DNA from: Pseudomonas capsici
GTDB taxonomy: Bacteria; Pseudomonadota; Gammaproteobacteria; Pseudomonadales; Pseudomonadaceae
Assembly (NCBI RefSeq): GCF_017165765.1
Contig: NZ_JAFGZD010000003.1
Span: forward strand, 124,001-188,000
Length of the DNA: 64,000 nucleotides
Reading direction: 5' to 3'
How positions within the stretch are numbered: position 1 is the stretch's first letter; every line of letters begins with the position of its first letter. The position numbers were made by a program, and so were the translations under genes. This document shows positions 43,869 through 54,892 of this stretch, piece by piece. The notes beneath the pieces are model-generated. The model was not told where the DNA came from, did no database searches, and worked only from the letters and a program-made list of their open reading frames with translations.

Positions 43869-44629
43869 CAGCGGCGTTCACGGTAGTCATCCCGGCGCGT
43901 TTCGGCTCCAGCCGTTTTCCCGGCAAGCCGCTGAAAACCATTGCGGGCAAGCCGATGATCCAGCATGTCTGGGAGCAGGCCTGTAAAAGCAGCGCCGAAC
44001 GTGTCGTGGTTGCCACCGATGACGGGCGGATTTTCGAGGCCTGTCAGGCATTCGGTGCCCAGGTGCTGATGACCCGTGACGATCACAATTCCGGCACCGA
44101 CCGCCTGGCTGAAGTAGCCGGGCAGTTGGGGCTGGCGGCTGATGCCATTGTGGTCAATGTCCAGGGTGACGAGCCGATGATCCCGCCAGCGGTCATCGAT
44201 CAGGTGGCGGCCAATCTTGCGGCGCATCCTGAAGCGGGGATTGCGACCCTTGCCGAGCCGGTGGACGATGTCGCTGCGCTGTTCAATCCGAATGTGGTCA
44301 AGGTGGTCGCGGATGTAAACGGCCTGGCCCTGACTTTCAGTCGGGCACCATTGCCTTGGGCACGTGATGCGCTGGCCAGCAACCGGGATGTGTTGCCTGA
44401 AGGCGTGCCTTACCGCCGGCATATCGGTATCTATGCCTACCGTGCCGGTTTCCTGCATGACTTTGTCGGTTGGGGGCCTTGCTGGCTGGAGAACACCGAA
44501 AGCCTGGAGCAGTTGCGAGCGCTCTGGAATGGTGTGCGCATTCATGTGGCCGATGCCGTGCAAACCCCGCCTGCCGGTGTCGATACACCTGAAGACCTCG
44601 AGCGTGTAAGGCGCTTGCTGGAGATTTGA
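43865..44629 (+). CDS. kdsB: 3-deoxy-manno-octulosonate cytidylyltransferase KdsB
   Basis: 254 aa, makes CMP-Kdo for [23 protein letters not shown] is the nucleotide-binding start, with [18 protein letters not shown] in the centre and [15 protein letters not shown] as the third family block. The ATG overlaps ycaR (ATGA). It is followed directly by murB, without the tyrosine-phosphatase gene seen between them in P. aeruginosa. Confidence 0.95.
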   Translation: MTAAFTVVIPARFGSSRFPGKPLKTIAGKPMIQHVWEQACKSSAERVVVATDDGRIFEACQAFGAQVLMTRDDHNSGTDRLAEVAGQLGLAADAIVVNVQGDEPMIPPAVIDQVAANLAAHPEAGIATLAEPVDDVAALFNPNVVKVVADVNGLALTFSRAPLPWARDALASNRDVLPEGVPYRRHIGIYAYRAGFLHDFVGWGPCWLENTESLEQLRALWNGVRIHVADAVQTPPAGVDTPEDLERVRRLLEI

Positions 44630-44663
44630 TGTCTGTTCGTCTTGTTCAATCGAAGGTAAGCGC

Positions 44664-45683
44664 ATGACCCTGCAGGTGCAGTCCGGTGTTTCCCTCAAAC
44701 CCTTCAATACCTTTGGCGTTGACGTGCAGGCGCAACTGTTCGCCGAGGCCCGTGACGATCAGGAAGTGCGTCAGGCCCTGGCCTACAGCGCCGAGCATGA
44801 CGTGCCTCTGCTGGTGATCGGCGGTGGCAGCAATCTGTTGCTGACCGATGACGTCCGGGCGCTGGTGCTGCGCATGGCCAGTCGCGGGATTCGTATCGTC
44901 AAGGAAGACTGCACGCAGGGCATTGTCGAAGCCGAGGCGGGCGAGCCCTGGCATCCATTCGTGCAGTCATGCCTGCAACTGGGTTTTTCCGGGCTGGAAA
45001 ACCTGAGCCTGATTCCCGGCACGGTGGGTGCCGCCCCGATGCAGAACATCGGTGCCTATGGCGTCGAGATCAAGGATGTCTTCCATAGCCTGACGGCGAT
45101 GGATCGCCACAGCGGCGAGTTGTGCGAGTTTTCCCTGGAAGACTGCCGGTTCGGTTACCGCGACAGCATATTCAAGCAAAACCCTGATCGCTGGCTGATC
45201 CTGCGTGTGCGCTTTACCTTGCAGCGTGCGCCTTCCCTGCATCTGGAGTATGGGCCGGTTCGCCAGCGTCTGGACGATATGGGCATCAAGGAGCCGACGC
45301 CCTTTGATGTCAGTCGCGCCATCTGCGAGATCCGCAGTGAAAAGCTGCCGGACCCTGCGCTGCTGGGTAATGCCGGAAGCTTCTTCAAGAACCCGCTGGT
45401 CACCGCCGAGCAGAGCGAGGCCATCAAGCGCAATTATCCGGGCGTGGTGGGTTATCCCCAGGCCGATGGCCGTGTGAAGCTGGCGGCTGGCTGGTTGATC
45501 GAACAGGCTGGCTGGAAAGGGTTTCGCGAAGGCGATGCCGGCGTGCATGCCTTGCAGTCGCTGGTGCTGGTCAATCATGGTCGGGCCACAGGGCTGCAAT
45601 TGCTGAGCCTTGCCCGTCGCATTCAGGCCGATATTGCCGAGCGTTTTGGTGTGGAGCTGGAGATGGAGCCCAATCTGTATTGA
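44664..45683 (+). CDS. murB: UDP-N-acetylenolpyruvoylglucosamine reductase MurB
   Basis: 339 aa type I MurB flavoenzyme of peptidoglycan synthesis. NTFGVDVQAQLFAEARD, LVIGGGSNLLLTDDVRALVL (FAD), LIPGTVGAAPMQNIGAYGVE, and NAGSFFKNPLV holding the catalytic Ser. GAAGGTAAGCGC precedes the ATG. The transcript ends at the bidirectional terminator before rne. Confidence 0.95.
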   Translation: MTLQVQSGVSLKPFNTFGVDVQAQLFAEARDDQEVRQALAYSAEHDVPLLVIGGGSNLLLTDDVRALVLRMASRGIRIVKEDCTQGIVEAEAGEPWHPFVQSCLQLGFSGLENLSLIPGTVGAAPMQNIGAYGVEIKDVFHSLTAMDRHSGELCEFSLEDCRFGYRDSIFKQNPDRWLILRVRFTLQRAPSLHLEYGPVRQRLDDMGIKEPTPFDVSRAICEIRSEKLPDPALLGNAGSFFKNPLVTAEQSEAIKRNYPGVVGYPQADGRVKLAAGWLIEQAGWKGFREGDAGVHALQSLVLVNHGRATGLQLLSLARRIQADIAERFGVELEMEPNLY

Positions 45684-45727
45684 GGCTGCGCTTTCGCAAG
45701 AGCGTGCTGCGCTGAAACGGCAGACAC

Positions 45728-45765
45728 AAAAAAGCCCTACCTGCTCACACAGGTAGGGCTTTTTC
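45728..45765. terminator. Bidirectional rho-independent terminator between murB and rne
   Basis: AGCCCTACCTG (45733-45743) pairs with CAGGTAGGGCT (45750-45760) around CTCACA. A-run on the left and T-run on the right make it work in both directions for the two convergent genes. Confidence 0.9.
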
Positions 45766-45770
45766 ATGGA

Positions 45771-48700
45771 TCAGACGAGTGGTTTAGGCTCGGTCTCTTC
45801 CTTGGCCTGAGGCTGTTGCTGAGCAGCAACGGCTTCTTCGGCCTTTTCTTCGGTTGCCGCTTCGGCAGGTGCTGCTTCAGTGTTGCTGGCAGCAGCCTGT
45901 TCGGCTTCCTGACGACGACGCTCTTCTTCCTCGCGCTTGCGGCGACGAACTTCGCGTGGGTCGTTCGGTGCACGGCCATTGCTGCTGACCGGCAGGGCTG
46001 GAGTTTCAGCCACTACGACAGGAGCAGGTTCGGCTTGCGGTGCAGGCTCTGGCTCGACGGCCTGTGGTGCTGCGTAAGGAGCTGGCTCCTCTTTGACAAG
46101 CACAGGCTCGGCGGCTGGTGCAGGCACTGGCAGCTCGGTGGACTCGGTGGCAGGCACGTCTGCCGGAGCAGGAGTCTCTACCGCAACTTCCGGAGTCGGC
46201 TCTGGTGTCGGCGTGAACGGCACGACATTTTCAGCCCGCGGTGCTTCGAACAGTTCAGCCTGGGTCGCACGTGCTGGCGCCTCAACTGCTGCTGGTTGCA
46301 CTTCCACTTCAGGTGCTGCTTCGGCTTTTACAACTGTATCGGCAACAGGCGCTTCAACGGCCGGGGCCTCTACAACCGGAGTTTCTACAGCCTGAGCTTC
46401 GACTGGCTGAGCTTCGGCAGCAGGTGCTTCGACGACAGGTGCGGGCGCTTCAGGCGTTGCCTCGACAGGCGTTTCAACGGCTGCGTTGGCGATTTCTGCC
46501 TGACGGTTAGCTTGTGCCTCGGCCGGGGCGCTGATTACGCCGGCAGCGACTGCTGCGGTAACGGCCTGAGCTGTATCGTCACTGTTTTCGTTTTCTTCGG
46601 AGCCTTCGATCACATTGCCGTTGGCATCACGCTGACGCTCGCGACGGTTGCTGCGACGACGCTGACCGCGGGAGCGACGACGAGGGCGTTCGCCTTCGCT
46701 GCCTTCCTGATTGTCTTCGCTGGCCAGTTCTTCGTTGTTCAGCAGTTCTTCTTCGCTGACCGCTGCTGCGGCCTGCTCGGCGCGTGGCTGACGCTCTTCG
46801 CGAGGCGGGCGTGGCTGACGTTCTTCACGTGGAGCGCGCTCGGGACGTTCTTCACGGGCTGCGGCTGGCGCTGCATCCAGAGGTTCGCGCAGTTCACGTA
46901 CAGGACGCTCTTCGCCGCGTGGCTTGCGCTCACGAGGTGCGCGCTCTTCGCGTGGTGCACGAGCCTGGCGTTCTTCGCGCGGAGCCGAATCTTCACGGAC
47001 TTCGCGAGGTTCGCGTGGGGCGCGCTCTTCACGAGGAGCACGTTCTTCGCGCGGTGCGCGCTCGGCACGCTCTTCACGTGGCGCACGTTCTTCACGCGGC
47101 TTGCGCTCTTCGTCGCGACGGTTGTTGCGGCCACGGCTCTGTTGACGACCGTTGCGACGCTCTTCGTTGCGGGCAGGGCGTTCGCTGGCAGGTTTTTCCA
47201 CGACTACCGGTGCAGCTGGCTCTTCCTTGGTGGCGAACAGGCTCACCAGGGATTTCACCAGGCCCTTGAACAGGCTTGGCTCGTGAGCGGCAGGCGCAGC
47301 GACCGGGGCGGCTGCCTGGGCTGGAACCGGTGCGTTGGCGCGTGCCGGTGCAGTCTTGACCGCCGCTTCCTGACGAACCAGGGTGCGGGTGGCGGCAGCT
47401 TGTGGTGCCATCTCTTCCACTTCGGCAGCGGCAGCGGCGATTTCGTAGCTGGACTGGTTGTTGTGGGCTTCCGGGCTGTCATCGCGCAGACGCTGGACTT
47501 CGAAGTGCGGCGTTTCCAGATGATCGTTCGGCAGGATGATGATGCGGGCGCGAGTGCGCAGTTCGATCTTGGTGATCGAGTTGCGTTTTTCGTTGAGCAG
47601 GAATGCGGCGACCGGGATCGGCACCTGGGCGCGTACTTCGGCAGTACGGTCTTTCAGGGCTTCTTCTTCGATCAGGCGCAGGATGGCCAGCGACAGGGAC
47701 TCGACGTCACGGATGATGCCGGTGCCGTTGCAGCGCGGGCAGACGATGCCGCTGCTTTCGCCCAGGGAAGGGCGCAGGCGCTGACGGGACATTTCCAGCA
47801 GGCCGAAGCGCGAGATGCGACCGACCTGAACGCGGGCGCGGTCGGCTTCCAGGCTTTCGCGGACCTTTTCTTCCACGGCGCGCTGGTTCTTGGCAGGGGT
47901 CATGTCGATGAAGTCGATGACGATCAGGCCGCCGATGTCGCGCAGGCGCAACTGACGGGCGATTTCTTCGGCTGCTTCGAGGTTGGTCTGCAGGGCGGTT
48001 TCTTCGATGTCGCTGCCTTTGGTGGCGCGCGCCGAGTTGATGTCGATGGACACCAGGGCTTCGGTCGGATCGATGACGATGGAGCCGCCGGAAGGCAGTT
48101 CGACGACGCGCTGGAAGGCGGTTTCGATCTGGCTTTCGATCTGGAAGCGGTTGAACAGCGGAACGCTGTCTTCGTACAGCTTGATCTTGCTGGCGTACTG
48201 CGGCATCACCTGACGGATGAAGGTCAGGGCTTCTTCCTGGGCTTCGATGCTGTCGATCAGGACTTCACCGATGTCCTGGCGCAGGTAGTCGCGGATGGCG
48301 CGGATGATGACGTTGCTTTCCTGGTAGATCAGGAATGGCGCGGCACGATCCTGGGACGCTTCCTTGATGGCGGTCCAGAGTTGCAGCAGGTAGTCGAGGT
48401 CCCACTGCATCTCTTCGCTGCTGCGGCCAAGGCCGGCGGTGCGAACGATCAGGCCCATGTCGGCAGGAGCGATCAGGCCGTTGAGGGCTTCGCGCAGTTC
48501 GTTGCGCTCTTCGCCTTCGATGCGGCGCGAAATGCCACCGGCACGCGGGTTGTTGGGCATCAGGACCAGATAACGGCCAGCCAGGCTGATGAAGGTGGTC
48601 AGGGCTGCGCCCTTGTTGCCACGCTCTTCCTTTTCGACCTGGACGATGACTTCCTGGCCTTCGCTCAGGACGTCCTTGATGTTCACGCGACCTTCGGGAG

Positions 48701-48941
48701 ACTTCTTGAAGTATTCGCGGGAGATTTCCTTGAGGGGCAGGAAGCCGTGGCGCTCAGAGCCGAAATCGACAAAGGCAGCCTCCAGGCTTGGCTCGATGCG
48801 GGTGATCCGGCCTTTATAGATATTGGCCTTCTTCTGCTCGCGTGCACCGGACTCGATGTCCAGGTCGTAGAGGCGCTGGCCGTCTACCAGAGCAACACGC
48901 AACTCTTCGGGTTGAGTTGCGTTAATCAGCATTCTTTTCAT
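45771..48941 (-). CDS. rne: Ribonuclease E
   Basis: 1056 aa endoribonuclease and degradosome scaffold. N-terminal half: S1 domain ([20 protein letters not shown]), catalytic Asp regions [14 protein letters not shown] and [20 protein letters not shown], zinc link CPRCNGTG. The C-terminal half is unstructured, with an arginine-rich block of repeated APREER-type units (~residues 630-740) for RNA binding and then Ala/Pro/Glu-rich repeats. The ATG at 48941 gives [20 protein letters not shown]; the 16 extra upstream codons are rejected. A long 5' leader likely supports autoregulation, as known for rne. Confidence 0.95.
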   Translation of the reverse strand: MKRMLINATQPEELRVALVDGQRLYDLDIESGAREQKKANIYKGRITRIEPSLEAAFVDFGSERHGFLPLKEISREYFKKSPEGRVNIKDVLSEGQEVIVQVEKEERGNKGAALTTFISLAGRYLVLMPNNPRAGGISRRIEGEERNELREALNGLIAPADMGLIVRTAGLGRSSEEMQWDLDYLLQLWTAIKEASQDRAAPFLIYQESNVIIRAIRDYLRQDIGEVLIDSIEAQEEALTFIRQVMPQYASKIKLYEDSVPLFNRFQIESQIETAFQRVVELPSGGSIVIDPTEALVSIDINSARATKGSDIEETALQTNLEAAEEIARQLRLRDIGGLIVIDFIDMTPAKNQRAVEEKVRESLEADRARVQVGRISRFGLLEMSRQRLRPSLGESSGIVCPRCNGTGIIRDVESLSLAILRLIEEEALKDRTAEVRAQVPIPVAAFLLNEKRNSITKIELRTRARIIILPNDHLETPHFEVQRLRDDSPEAHNNQSSYEIAAAAAEVEEMAPQAAATRTLVRQEAAVKTAPARANAPVPAQAAAPVAAPAAHEPSLFKGLVKSLVSLFATKEEPAAPVVVEKPASERPARNEERRNGRQQSRGRNNRRDEERKPREERAPREERAERAPREERAPREERAPREPREVREDSAPREERQARAPREERAPRERKPRGEERPVRELREPLDAAPAAAREERPERAPREERQPRPPREERQPRAEQAAAAVSEEELLNNEELASEDNQEGSEGERPRRRSRGQRRRSNRRERQRDANGNVIEGSEENENSDDTAQAVTAAVAAGVISAPAEAQANRQAEIANAAVETPVEATPEAPAPVVEAPAAEAQPVEAQAVETPVVEAPAVEAPVADTVVKAEAAPEVEVQPAAVEAPARATQAELFEAPRAENVVPFTPTPEPTPEVAVETPAPADVPATESTELPVPAPAAEPVLVKEEPAPYAAPQAVEPEPAPQAEPAPVVVAETPALPVSSNGRAPNDPREVRRRKREEEERRRQEAEQAAASNTEAAPAEAATEEKAEEAVAAQQQPQAKEETEPKPLV

Positions 48942-49653
48942 GTAGTACCGTCGGTTTCCGGGCTGCCGGAAACGGCGTTCGGCACACACGACTTCTCACG
49001 GTCGGTGTCAGGGCGCGTCAAGAGTGTATGGACACTCCATTGTCTAGCGATGTTCTCGATCAGAATCGAAGAGTCGCGACGACGTTTCCTGTTTGCTGGG
49101 GTGACCAAAGGCACCCTTTACAGCAAAAACTTTGTCAGGAGGAGGAATCGACCATCGGTAGCGGACGAGATGAAGCGTCTAGAACAAGCCTTGTGCTACA
49201 CAGTCCGATGGTTGTGCATCTCCACCCTACACGTATCCCTGATAATTCGGGTGCTGCCGTGCGCAGAATCCGCAGCGGGTTGGCATTTACCGCGAGCTTC
49301 TATGGGAAGTTCGCGCATCATTGCTTGAGGCGTTGTTCCCGAAACATTCGCTCGTAGCGTCTGGAAGCGACTGCACTTTGTGAACTGGCCGTGAATTGTG
49401 CGCGCGGAAGGCGAGTGGTTGCTCTGCGATCTGGCGTGTTTCAGGCCTCATGTCACCTGCGCTCGTTACGTTTCCAGCGTGCTCCGTTGTCACCGAACGC
49501 CTCGTAGGACGGCCTCCCGTCCTCGTGAATTGCGTTGGTCAGGGCCGGTTGTCAACCGTTTGTCCGCTGTCCGGCCGCTTTTGGCGGCGTTCGCGACTAT
49601 AGCAGCAATCATTAAGTGCTTCAAATCCATAAAAAATTGTTATGATTTGCCGC
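48942..49653. other. ~710 bp divergent rne-rluC intergenic region with rne leader
   Basis: No supportable ORF. On the minus strand it should hold the long 5' untranslated region of rne, which in enterobacteria folds and is bound by RNase E. The right end carries TGTTATGAT (TATGAT 49641-49646), an extended -10 for rluC. No further signal could be assigned. Confidence 0.6.
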
Positions 49654-50610
49654 ATGACGAATATTGCCCCCCCAACCCCCGGCGTTCAGCTGGTAGAGGT
49701 TGCCCCGGAACTTGCCGGTCAACGCATCGATAACTTTCTGATCACTTATCTCAAGGGTGTGCCCAAGACCTTGATTTACCGCATTTTGCGCAAAGGCGAA
49801 GTGCGTGTGAACAAGGGGCGGATCAAGCCCGAGTACAAGTTGCAGGCGGGCGACATCGTGCGCGTTCCGCCTGTGCGTGTGCCTGAGCGTGATGAGCCGG
49901 TACCGGTTGCACAAGGTCTTTTGCAGCGCCTCGAGGCGGCCATTGTCTACGAAGACAAGGCTCTGATCGTGATCAACAAGCCGGCCGGCATTGCCGTGCA
50001 TGGCGGCAGCGGTCTGAATTTCGGAGTCATCGAAGCCTTTCGCCAGTTGCGTCCCGACGCCAAGGAGCTTGAGCTTGTGCACAGGCTGGATCGCGACACT
50101 TCCGGTCTGCTGATGATTGCCAAGAAGCGCAGCATGTTGCGCCACCTGCATGCCGCCCTGCGCGGCGACGGTGTCGACAAGCGCTACATGGCGCTGGTGC
50201 GCGGGCACTGGGCGACGGCCCGGAAGCAGGTCAATGCGCCGCTGCTCAAAAGCAATCTGCGTTCCGGCGAGCGCATGGTCGAGGTCAACGACGAAGGCAA
50301 GGAGGCCCTGACGATTTTCAAGGTCCTGCGCCGCTTCGGTGATTTCGCGACCATGGTCGAGGCCAAGCCCGTTACCGGTCGCACCCATCAGATTCGTGTT
50401 CACACATTGCATGCCGGGCATTCGATTGCCGGCGATACCAAGTATGGCGATGAGGATTTCAGTCGCGAGATTCGCGATCTGGGCGGCAAGCGCCTGTTCC
50501 TGCATGCCTATATGCTGACCGTGCCATTGCCCGATGGTGGCGAACTGAAGTTGCAGGCCCCGGTCGATGAGATGTGGGCCGGGACCGTGGAGCGTTTGAG
50601 TGCGTCGTGA
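49654..50610 (+). CDS. rluC: 23S rRNA pseudouridine synthase RluC
   Basis: 318 aa, makes pseudouridine at 955/2504/2580 of 23S rRNA. S4-like domain ([20 protein letters not shown]), catalytic [17 protein letters not shown] with the Asp nucleophile, and [13 protein letters not shown]. The ATG at 49654 is preferred. The ATG at 49642 lies inside the -10 box TATGAT, so a transcript would begin at or very near 49654, and translation may be leaderless. Confidence 0.93.
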   Translation: MTNIAPPTPGVQLVEVAPELAGQRIDNFLITYLKGVPKTLIYRILRKGEVRVNKGRIKPEYKLQAGDIVRVPPVRVPERDEPVPVAQGLLQRLEAAIVYEDKALIVINKPAGIAVHGGSGLNFGVIEAFRQLRPDAKELELVHRLDRDTSGLLMIAKKRSMLRHLHAALRGDGVDKRYMALVRGHWATARKQVNAPLLKSNLRSGERMVEVNDEGKEALTIFKVLRRFGDFATMVEAKPVTGRTHQIRVHTLHAGHSIAGDTKYGDEDFSREIRDLGGKRLFLHAYMLTVPLPDGGELKLQAPVDEMWAGTVERLSAS

Positions 50611-51262
50611 TTATGATCTGCTGATTTTCGATTGGGATGGCACCTTGGCTGATTCGGTCGGTCGTATCGTCCAGGCCATGCGTACGGCGGCGGTGCAGGG
50701 CGAGATGGAAGTGCGTGACGATCAGGCGATCAAGGGCATTATCGGCCTTGGTCTGCCGGAGGCGATCCGCACGCTCTACCCGCACATTACACCGAGCGAT
50801 CTGCTCGAGTTCCGCCAGCGTTATGCCGACAGCTATATGGAAATGGACAAGGTGCCATCGCCTCTGTTTGCCGGCGTGCGCGAGTCCATCGAGGCCTTTC
50901 GCGAGGAGGGCTACCGGATTGCTGTTGCCACGGGCAAGGCGCGTCGCGGTCTTGATCGGGTCCTGAAGTCCAATGACTGGCTGGATTACTTCGATATCAC
51001 CCGGGCTGCCGACGAAACCGCCAGCAAGCCCGACCCGTTGATGTTGCACGAGATCATGGCTCATTGTGGCGTAGGGCCGGAGCGTTCCCTGATGGTGGGT
51101 GATTCGTCCTTCGATCTGCTGATGGCGCGTAACGCTGGCATGGATTCGGTGGCGGTCGGTTATGGCGCTCAGTCCATGGCTTCTTTGCTCGAATTTCAGC
51201 CGCGTCTGGCCATCGAGAGTTTTCCTGAGTTGCGCACCTGGTTGAGTGGGCGTGGCGTTTAG
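50600..51262 (+). CDS. HAD-superfamily hydrolase (phosphoglycolate phosphatase-like)
   Basis: 220 aa. Motif [21 protein letters not shown], motif [13 protein letters not shown], motif III Lys in [11 protein letters not shown], motif [19 protein letters not shown]. Subfamily IA with an alpha-helical cap. The substrate is not known; the fixed position after rluC is conserved in Pseudomonas. The GTG start overlaps rluC by 11 bp. Confidence 0.9.
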   Translation: MRRDYDLLIFDWDGTLADSVGRIVQAMRTAAVQGEMEVRDDQAIKGIIGLGLPEAIRTLYPHITPSDLLEFRQRYADSYMEMDKVPSPLFAGVRESIEAFREEGYRIAVATGKARRGLDRVLKSNDWLDYFDITRAADETASKPDPLMLHEIMAHCGVGPERSLMVGDSSFDLLMARNAGMDSVAVGYGAQSMASLLEFQPRLAIESFPELRTWLSGRGV

Positions 51263-51287
51263 TCTTTGCGGTTGGAGTGAGTGAGAT

Positions 51288-52289
51288 ATGTCTGACGAAT
51301 GGAAAGCGCCTTCCTCGCAGAAAGCGGATGACGCCGCTGGCAAGGAAGATGCAAAGAGCTGGAAGCTGTTGGAAAAGACGCTGCTGGCGGGTGTTCAGGA
51401 GCAGCGTCGGGCGCGTCGCTGGGGCATTTTCTTCAAATTCCTGACCTTTGCCTATCTGTTCACTATGTTGCTGCTGTTCACGCCGCTGATGGATATGGAA
51501 AAGAGCGCTTCGCGCGGCGCAAGCCACACCGCACTGATCGAAGTGCAGGGCATGATTGCCGATAAGGAATCGGCCAGCGCCGACAATATTGTCGGCAGCC
51601 TGCGCACCGCTTTCGAGGACTCCAAGACCAAGGGCGTGATCCTGCGCATCAACAGTCCGGGCGGCAGTCCTGTGCAGTCGGGTTATGTCTACGACGAAAT
51701 CCGCCGCCTGCGTGCCGAGAAGCCGAATATCAAGGTGTATGCGGTCATTACCGATCTGGGCGCTTCGGGTGCCTATTACATTGCCAGTGCCGCTGACCAG
51801 ATTTACGCCGACAAGGCCAGTCTGGTGGGGTCCATCGGTGTGACGGCAGCCGGTTTCGGTTTTGTCGGGACCATGGAAAAGCTGGGCGTGGATCGTCGGA
51901 CCTACACCTCGGGCGAGCACAAGGCATTTCTTGATCCGTTCCAGCCACAGAAGGCTGACGAAACGCAGTTCTGGCAGAGCGTGCTGGATACTACCCATCG
52001 CCAGTTCATCGCCAGCGTCAAGCAGGGTCGTGGCGATCGTCTGAAGGACAAGGATCATCCCGAGTTGTTCTCGGGGCTGGTCTGGACCGGCGAGCAGGCT
52101 CTGGCGCTGGGGCTGATCGATGGCCTGGGCAGTTCGAGCTATGTGGCGCGTGAAGTGATCGGAGAAAAGGAAATCGTCGACTACACCATTCAGGAGTCGC
52201 CTTTTGACCGCTTCTCCAAGAAGCTGGGTGCCAGTATCGCGGAGCGGATTGCAATGTGGGCCGGATTCAACGGGCCGACGTTGCGCTGA
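51288..52289 (+). CDS. sppA: SppA-type signal peptide peptidase (S49 family)
   Basis: 333 aa. A single membrane helix near residues 50-65 (FLTFAYLFTMLLLFTPL) follows a hydrophilic N-terminus. S49 protease domain: INSPGGSPVQSGYVYDEIRR, catalytic Ser in GASGAYYIASAADQIYA, and Lys in GEHKAFLDPF. Short, single-domain form. It degrades cleaved signal peptides at the inner membrane. GGAG lies upstream. Confidence 0.9.
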   Translation: MSDEWKAPSSQKADDAAGKEDAKSWKLLEKTLLAGVQEQRRARRWGIFFKFLTFAYLFTMLLLFTPLMDMEKSASRGASHTALIEVQGMIADKESASADNIVGSLRTAFEDSKTKGVILRINSPGGSPVQSGYVYDEIRRLRAEKPNIKVYAVITDLGASGAYYIASAADQIYADKASLVGSIGVTAAGFGFVGTMEKLGVDRRTYTSGEHKAFLDPFQPQKADETQFWQSVLDTTHRQFIASVKQGRGDRLKDKDHPELFSGLVWTGEQALALGLIDGLGSSSYVAREVIGEKEIVDYTIQESPFDRFSKKLGASIAERIAMWAGFNGPTLR

Positions 52290-52302
52290 TCTCTGCTGTG
52301 TC

Positions 52303-52335
52303 AGACAACCCGACCAATGGTCGGGTTGTCTGTTT
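52303..52335. terminator. Rho-independent terminator after sppA
   Basis: AGACAACCCGACC (52303-52315) pairs perfectly with GGTCGGGTTGTCT (52319-52331) around ATG-A/T bases and is followed by GTTTTC. It lies between the convergent sppA and maf genes. Confidence 0.85.
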
Positions 52336-52340
52336 TCGGG

Positions 52341-52919
52341 TCAGGGGATGCTCACGCCTTCATTTATAAGCATGTCCACCAGACGAATCAGTGGCAGGCC
52401 GATCAGGCTGGTGGCGTCGCTGCCCTCGGTGCTGCGAAACAGGCTGACCCCGAGCCCTTCGGCCTTGAAGCTCCCAGCGCAGTCGAAAGGCTGCTCGGCG
52501 TGCAGGTAACGCTCGATGCTGTCCCGGTCCAGAGTGCGCATGTGGACGCTGAAAGGCACGTAGTCGACCTGACAGTGGCCGGTTCTGCTGTTGAACAGAG
52601 CCAGGCCTGTGAGGAAGGTGACGGTAGTGCCGCTGGCGGCAGATAGTTGTTCCAGGGCGCGTTCGAAGGTATGAGGCTTGCCCAGAATCCGGTCGCCGAG
52701 TACGGCAACCTGATCGGAGCCGATGATCAGATGGTCCTGAAAGTCGCTGGCAAGTGCCTGCGCCTTTTCCCGGGCGAGGCGTTGCACAAGGTCGATAGCA
52801 CTCTCTTGCGGGTGGCGGCTTTCGTCGATATCCGGTGACTTGCAGACGAATGGCAGGCGCAGGCGCTCCAGAAGTTCGCGACGATAAGGGGAGCTGGAGG
52901 CGAGAAGCAGGGATGGCAT
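52341..52919 (-). CDS. Maf-family nucleoside triphosphate pyrophosphatase (YceF, m7GTP-type)
   Basis: 192 aa. Maf motifs: LLLASSSPYRRELLERL, DIDESRHPQES, LIIGSDQVAVLGDRILGKPH, CAGSFKAEGLGVSLF. The YceF subtype hydrolyses modified GTP such as m7GTP. The ATG at 52919 is placed after AAGGAGAACCGT; the frame upstream to 52994 is non-coding. Convergent with sppA, divergent from yceD. Confidence 0.92.
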   Translation of the reverse strand: MPSLLLASSSPYRRELLERLRLPFVCKSPDIDESRHPQESAIDLVQRLAREKAQALASDFQDHLIIGSDQVAVLGDRILGKPHTFERALEQLSAASGTTVTFLTGLALFNSRTGHCQVDYVPFSVHMRTLDRDSIERYLHAEQPFDCAGSFKAEGLGVSLFRSTEGSDATSLIGLPLIRLVDMLINEGVSIP

Positions 52920-53025
52920 ACGGTTCTCCTTGGGCTGGCCCTCGATTCTAATGAGAGGCCCGAGTTGCGAACAGGCCTGAATTTCCTTTGACATGCCAAG
53001 GGGGCATCCCTAGAATGCTGCGCCT

Positions 53026-53553
53026 ATGTTGAATGACCCGATTCCACCTCACGTTGACCCGCGCAAATTGGCTGATCGTGGCACTACCCTTCAAGGTGAA
53101 GTGCTGCTGGCCGATTTGGAGAGACTCTGCGACCCGCTTGCCGACAATGTCGGTACGGTGCAGGCGAAATTCGTTTTTGAGCGTGACGAGCGCCGGTCTG
53201 TGGTTATCCACAGTTCCATCGACGTCCCGGTCAAGATGGTTTGCCAGCGTTGTCTTGAGCTGGTCACCCTGCCGATCCATAGCGAATGCAGTTACGCGGT
53301 GGTGAAGGAGGGTGCGAATACCCAGTCGTTACCGAAAGGTTATGACGTGCTGGAACTGGGCGAAGATCCATTGGATCTGCTGGCATTGATCGAGGAGGAG
53401 CTTTTGCTCGCCTTGCCGATTGTGCCTGCTCATCATCCGGAAGAATGCCAGCAACCGGCGGGTCTCGATGAGCCCGAACCGAGCGTGGACGAGGTAACGC
53501 GGTCCAACCCGTTCAGTGTATTGGCGCAGTTAAAGCGTGACCCAAACGTTTAG
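53026..53553 (+). CDS. yceD: YceD (DUF177) 23S rRNA accumulation protein
   Basis: 175 aa. The DUF177 hallmark is VKMVCQRCLELVTLPIHSEC, with an acidic C-terminal half (ELGEDPLDLLALIEEELLLA, ALPIVPAHHPEEC). It is located immediately upstream of rpmF, as in most bacteria, and is thought to help 23S rRNA accumulation. The start ATG at 53026 is close to the probable promoter. Confidence 0.92.
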   Translation: MLNDPIPPHVDPRKLADRGTTLQGEVLLADLERLCDPLADNVGTVQAKFVFERDERRSVVIHSSIDVPVKMVCQRCLELVTLPIHSECSYAVVKEGANTQSLPKGYDVLELGEDPLDLLALIEEELLLALPIVPAHHPEECQQPAGLDEPEPSVDEVTRSNPFSVLAQLKRDPNV

Positions 53554-53565
53554 GAGTTAATCATT

Positions 53566-53748
53566 ATGGCTGTTCAGCAGAACAAAAAATCCCGCTCTGC
53601 CCGTGACATGCGTCGTTCGCACGATGCTCTTGAGGCAAGCACCCTGTCCGTAGAAAAGACCACTGGTGAAGTTCACCTGCGTCACCACGTATCGCCAGAA
53701 GGCGTATACCGTGGCCGTAAAGTGATCGACAAGGGCGCTGACGAGTAA
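53566..53748 (+). CDS. rpmF: 50S ribosomal protein L32
   Basis: 60 aa, [20 protein letters not shown], then [20 protein letters not shown] zinc-free L32. GGAG lies upstream of the ATG, 12 bp after yceD. Confidence 0.96.
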
Positions 53749-53752
53749 TTTC

Positions 53753-54775
53753 TTGTCCGCTCCGATCATTGCGATCGACGCAATGGGCGGGGACTTCGGT
53801 CCCCGCAACATTGTTCAGGCAAGCCTCGCGTGCCTGACTGCTACGCCCTCGCTTCATCTGGCCCTTGTCGGCCAAGCTCCCCTTATTGAAGAACTGATCG
53901 CCCGCCATTCCGGTGTGGATCGCTCGCGCCTGCATATTGTTCATGCAAGTGAAGTGGTCACCATGGATGAGCGTCCGTCCCAGGCATTGCGCGGCAAGCC
54001 TGACTCCTCGATGCGTGTCGCTCTCGGGTTGGTAGCCGATGGTCAGGCTCAGGCCTGTGTCAGTGCTGGCAATACCGGTGCATTGATGGCATTGTCGCGA
54101 TTTGTGCTCAAGACCTTGCCGGGCATCGACAGGCCGGCGATGGTTGCCGCCATTCCCACGCGCAGCGGCTATTGTCAGTTGCTGGACCTGGGGGCCAACG
54201 TCGACTGTTCGGCCGAGGCTCTTTATCAGTTCGCGGTCATGGGAGCGGTCGTGGCCGAATCGCTCGGGGTCGTGAATCCCAGGGTTGCCTTGCTCAATGT
54301 CGGCACCGAGGACATCAAGGGCAATCAGCAGGTGAAGCAGGCGGCCGCCTTGTTGCAGGCGGCCAGTGGGCTCAACTACATCGGTTTCGTCGAGGGCGAT
54401 GGCCTGTATCGCGGCGAGGCGGACGTGGTGGTCTGCGACGGTTTTGTCGGCAATGTGCTGCTCAAGTCCAGCGAAGGGCTGGCGACCATGATCGTTGCGC
54501 GAATGGATGAGTTGTTCAGGCGCAGCCTGATGGCCAAGGCGGTCGGGGTTCTGGCGATGCCTTTATTGAAGCGTCTGCAGGCCGAGCTGGCACCTGCAAG
54601 ACACAATGGCGCAAGTCTGCTGGGTTTGCAGGGGATTGTGGTCAAGAGTCATGGCTCGGCCAGTGCCCAGGGGTTCGAAAGTGCGATCCGCAGGGCGCTG
54701 ATCGAGGTCCGGGAAAACCTGCCGCAACGCCTGAGCGGACGGCTTGAAGTGTTGCTTCAGGGGCGGGATTCCTGA
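53753..54775 (+). CDS. plsX: Phosphate acyltransferase PlsX
   Basis: 340 aa, makes acyl-phosphate from acyl-ACP for phospholipid synthesis. [20 protein letters not shown] at the start, [20 protein letters not shown] and [20 protein letters not shown] later. TTG is the only start fitting the family N-terminus (53753), 4 bp after rpmF, with weak ribosome site (coupled translation likely). Confidence 0.93.
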   Translation: MSAPIIAIDAMGGDFGPRNIVQASLACLTATPSLHLALVGQAPLIEELIARHSGVDRSRLHIVHASEVVTMDERPSQALRGKPDSSMRVALGLVADGQAQACVSAGNTGALMALSRFVLKTLPGIDRPAMVAAIPTRSGYCQLLDLGANVDCSAEALYQFAVMGAVVAESLGVVNPRVALLNVGTEDIKGNQQVKQAAALLQAASGLNYIGFVEGDGLYRGEADVVVCDGFVGNVLLKSSEGLATMIVARMDELFRRSLMAKAVGVLAMPLLKRLQAELAPARHNGASLLGLQGIVVKSHGSASAQGFESAIRRALIEVRENLPQRLSGRLEVLLQGRDS

Positions 54776-54892
54776 AAATGTGACGCAATCGACTGGCCAG
54801 TCATCCAAACGTGCAGTCATGCAAATTTGAATTCCTGCGTTCGGCATGCCCGGATGCCTATTTTCGACGACAACAATTCAGGGGCCTGTTAC

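Noticed and set aside
46784..47145. Regular short repeats that could suggest a CRISPR or satellite array
   Set aside because: They are in-frame codons for the APREER-type arginine-rich repeats of RNase E; spacing follows the protein.
45816..49328. 1170-codon open frame on the plus strand opposite rne
   Set aside because: Shadow of the GC-rich rne coding strand; composition is aromatic/cysteine-rich and unlike any family, and rne is certain.
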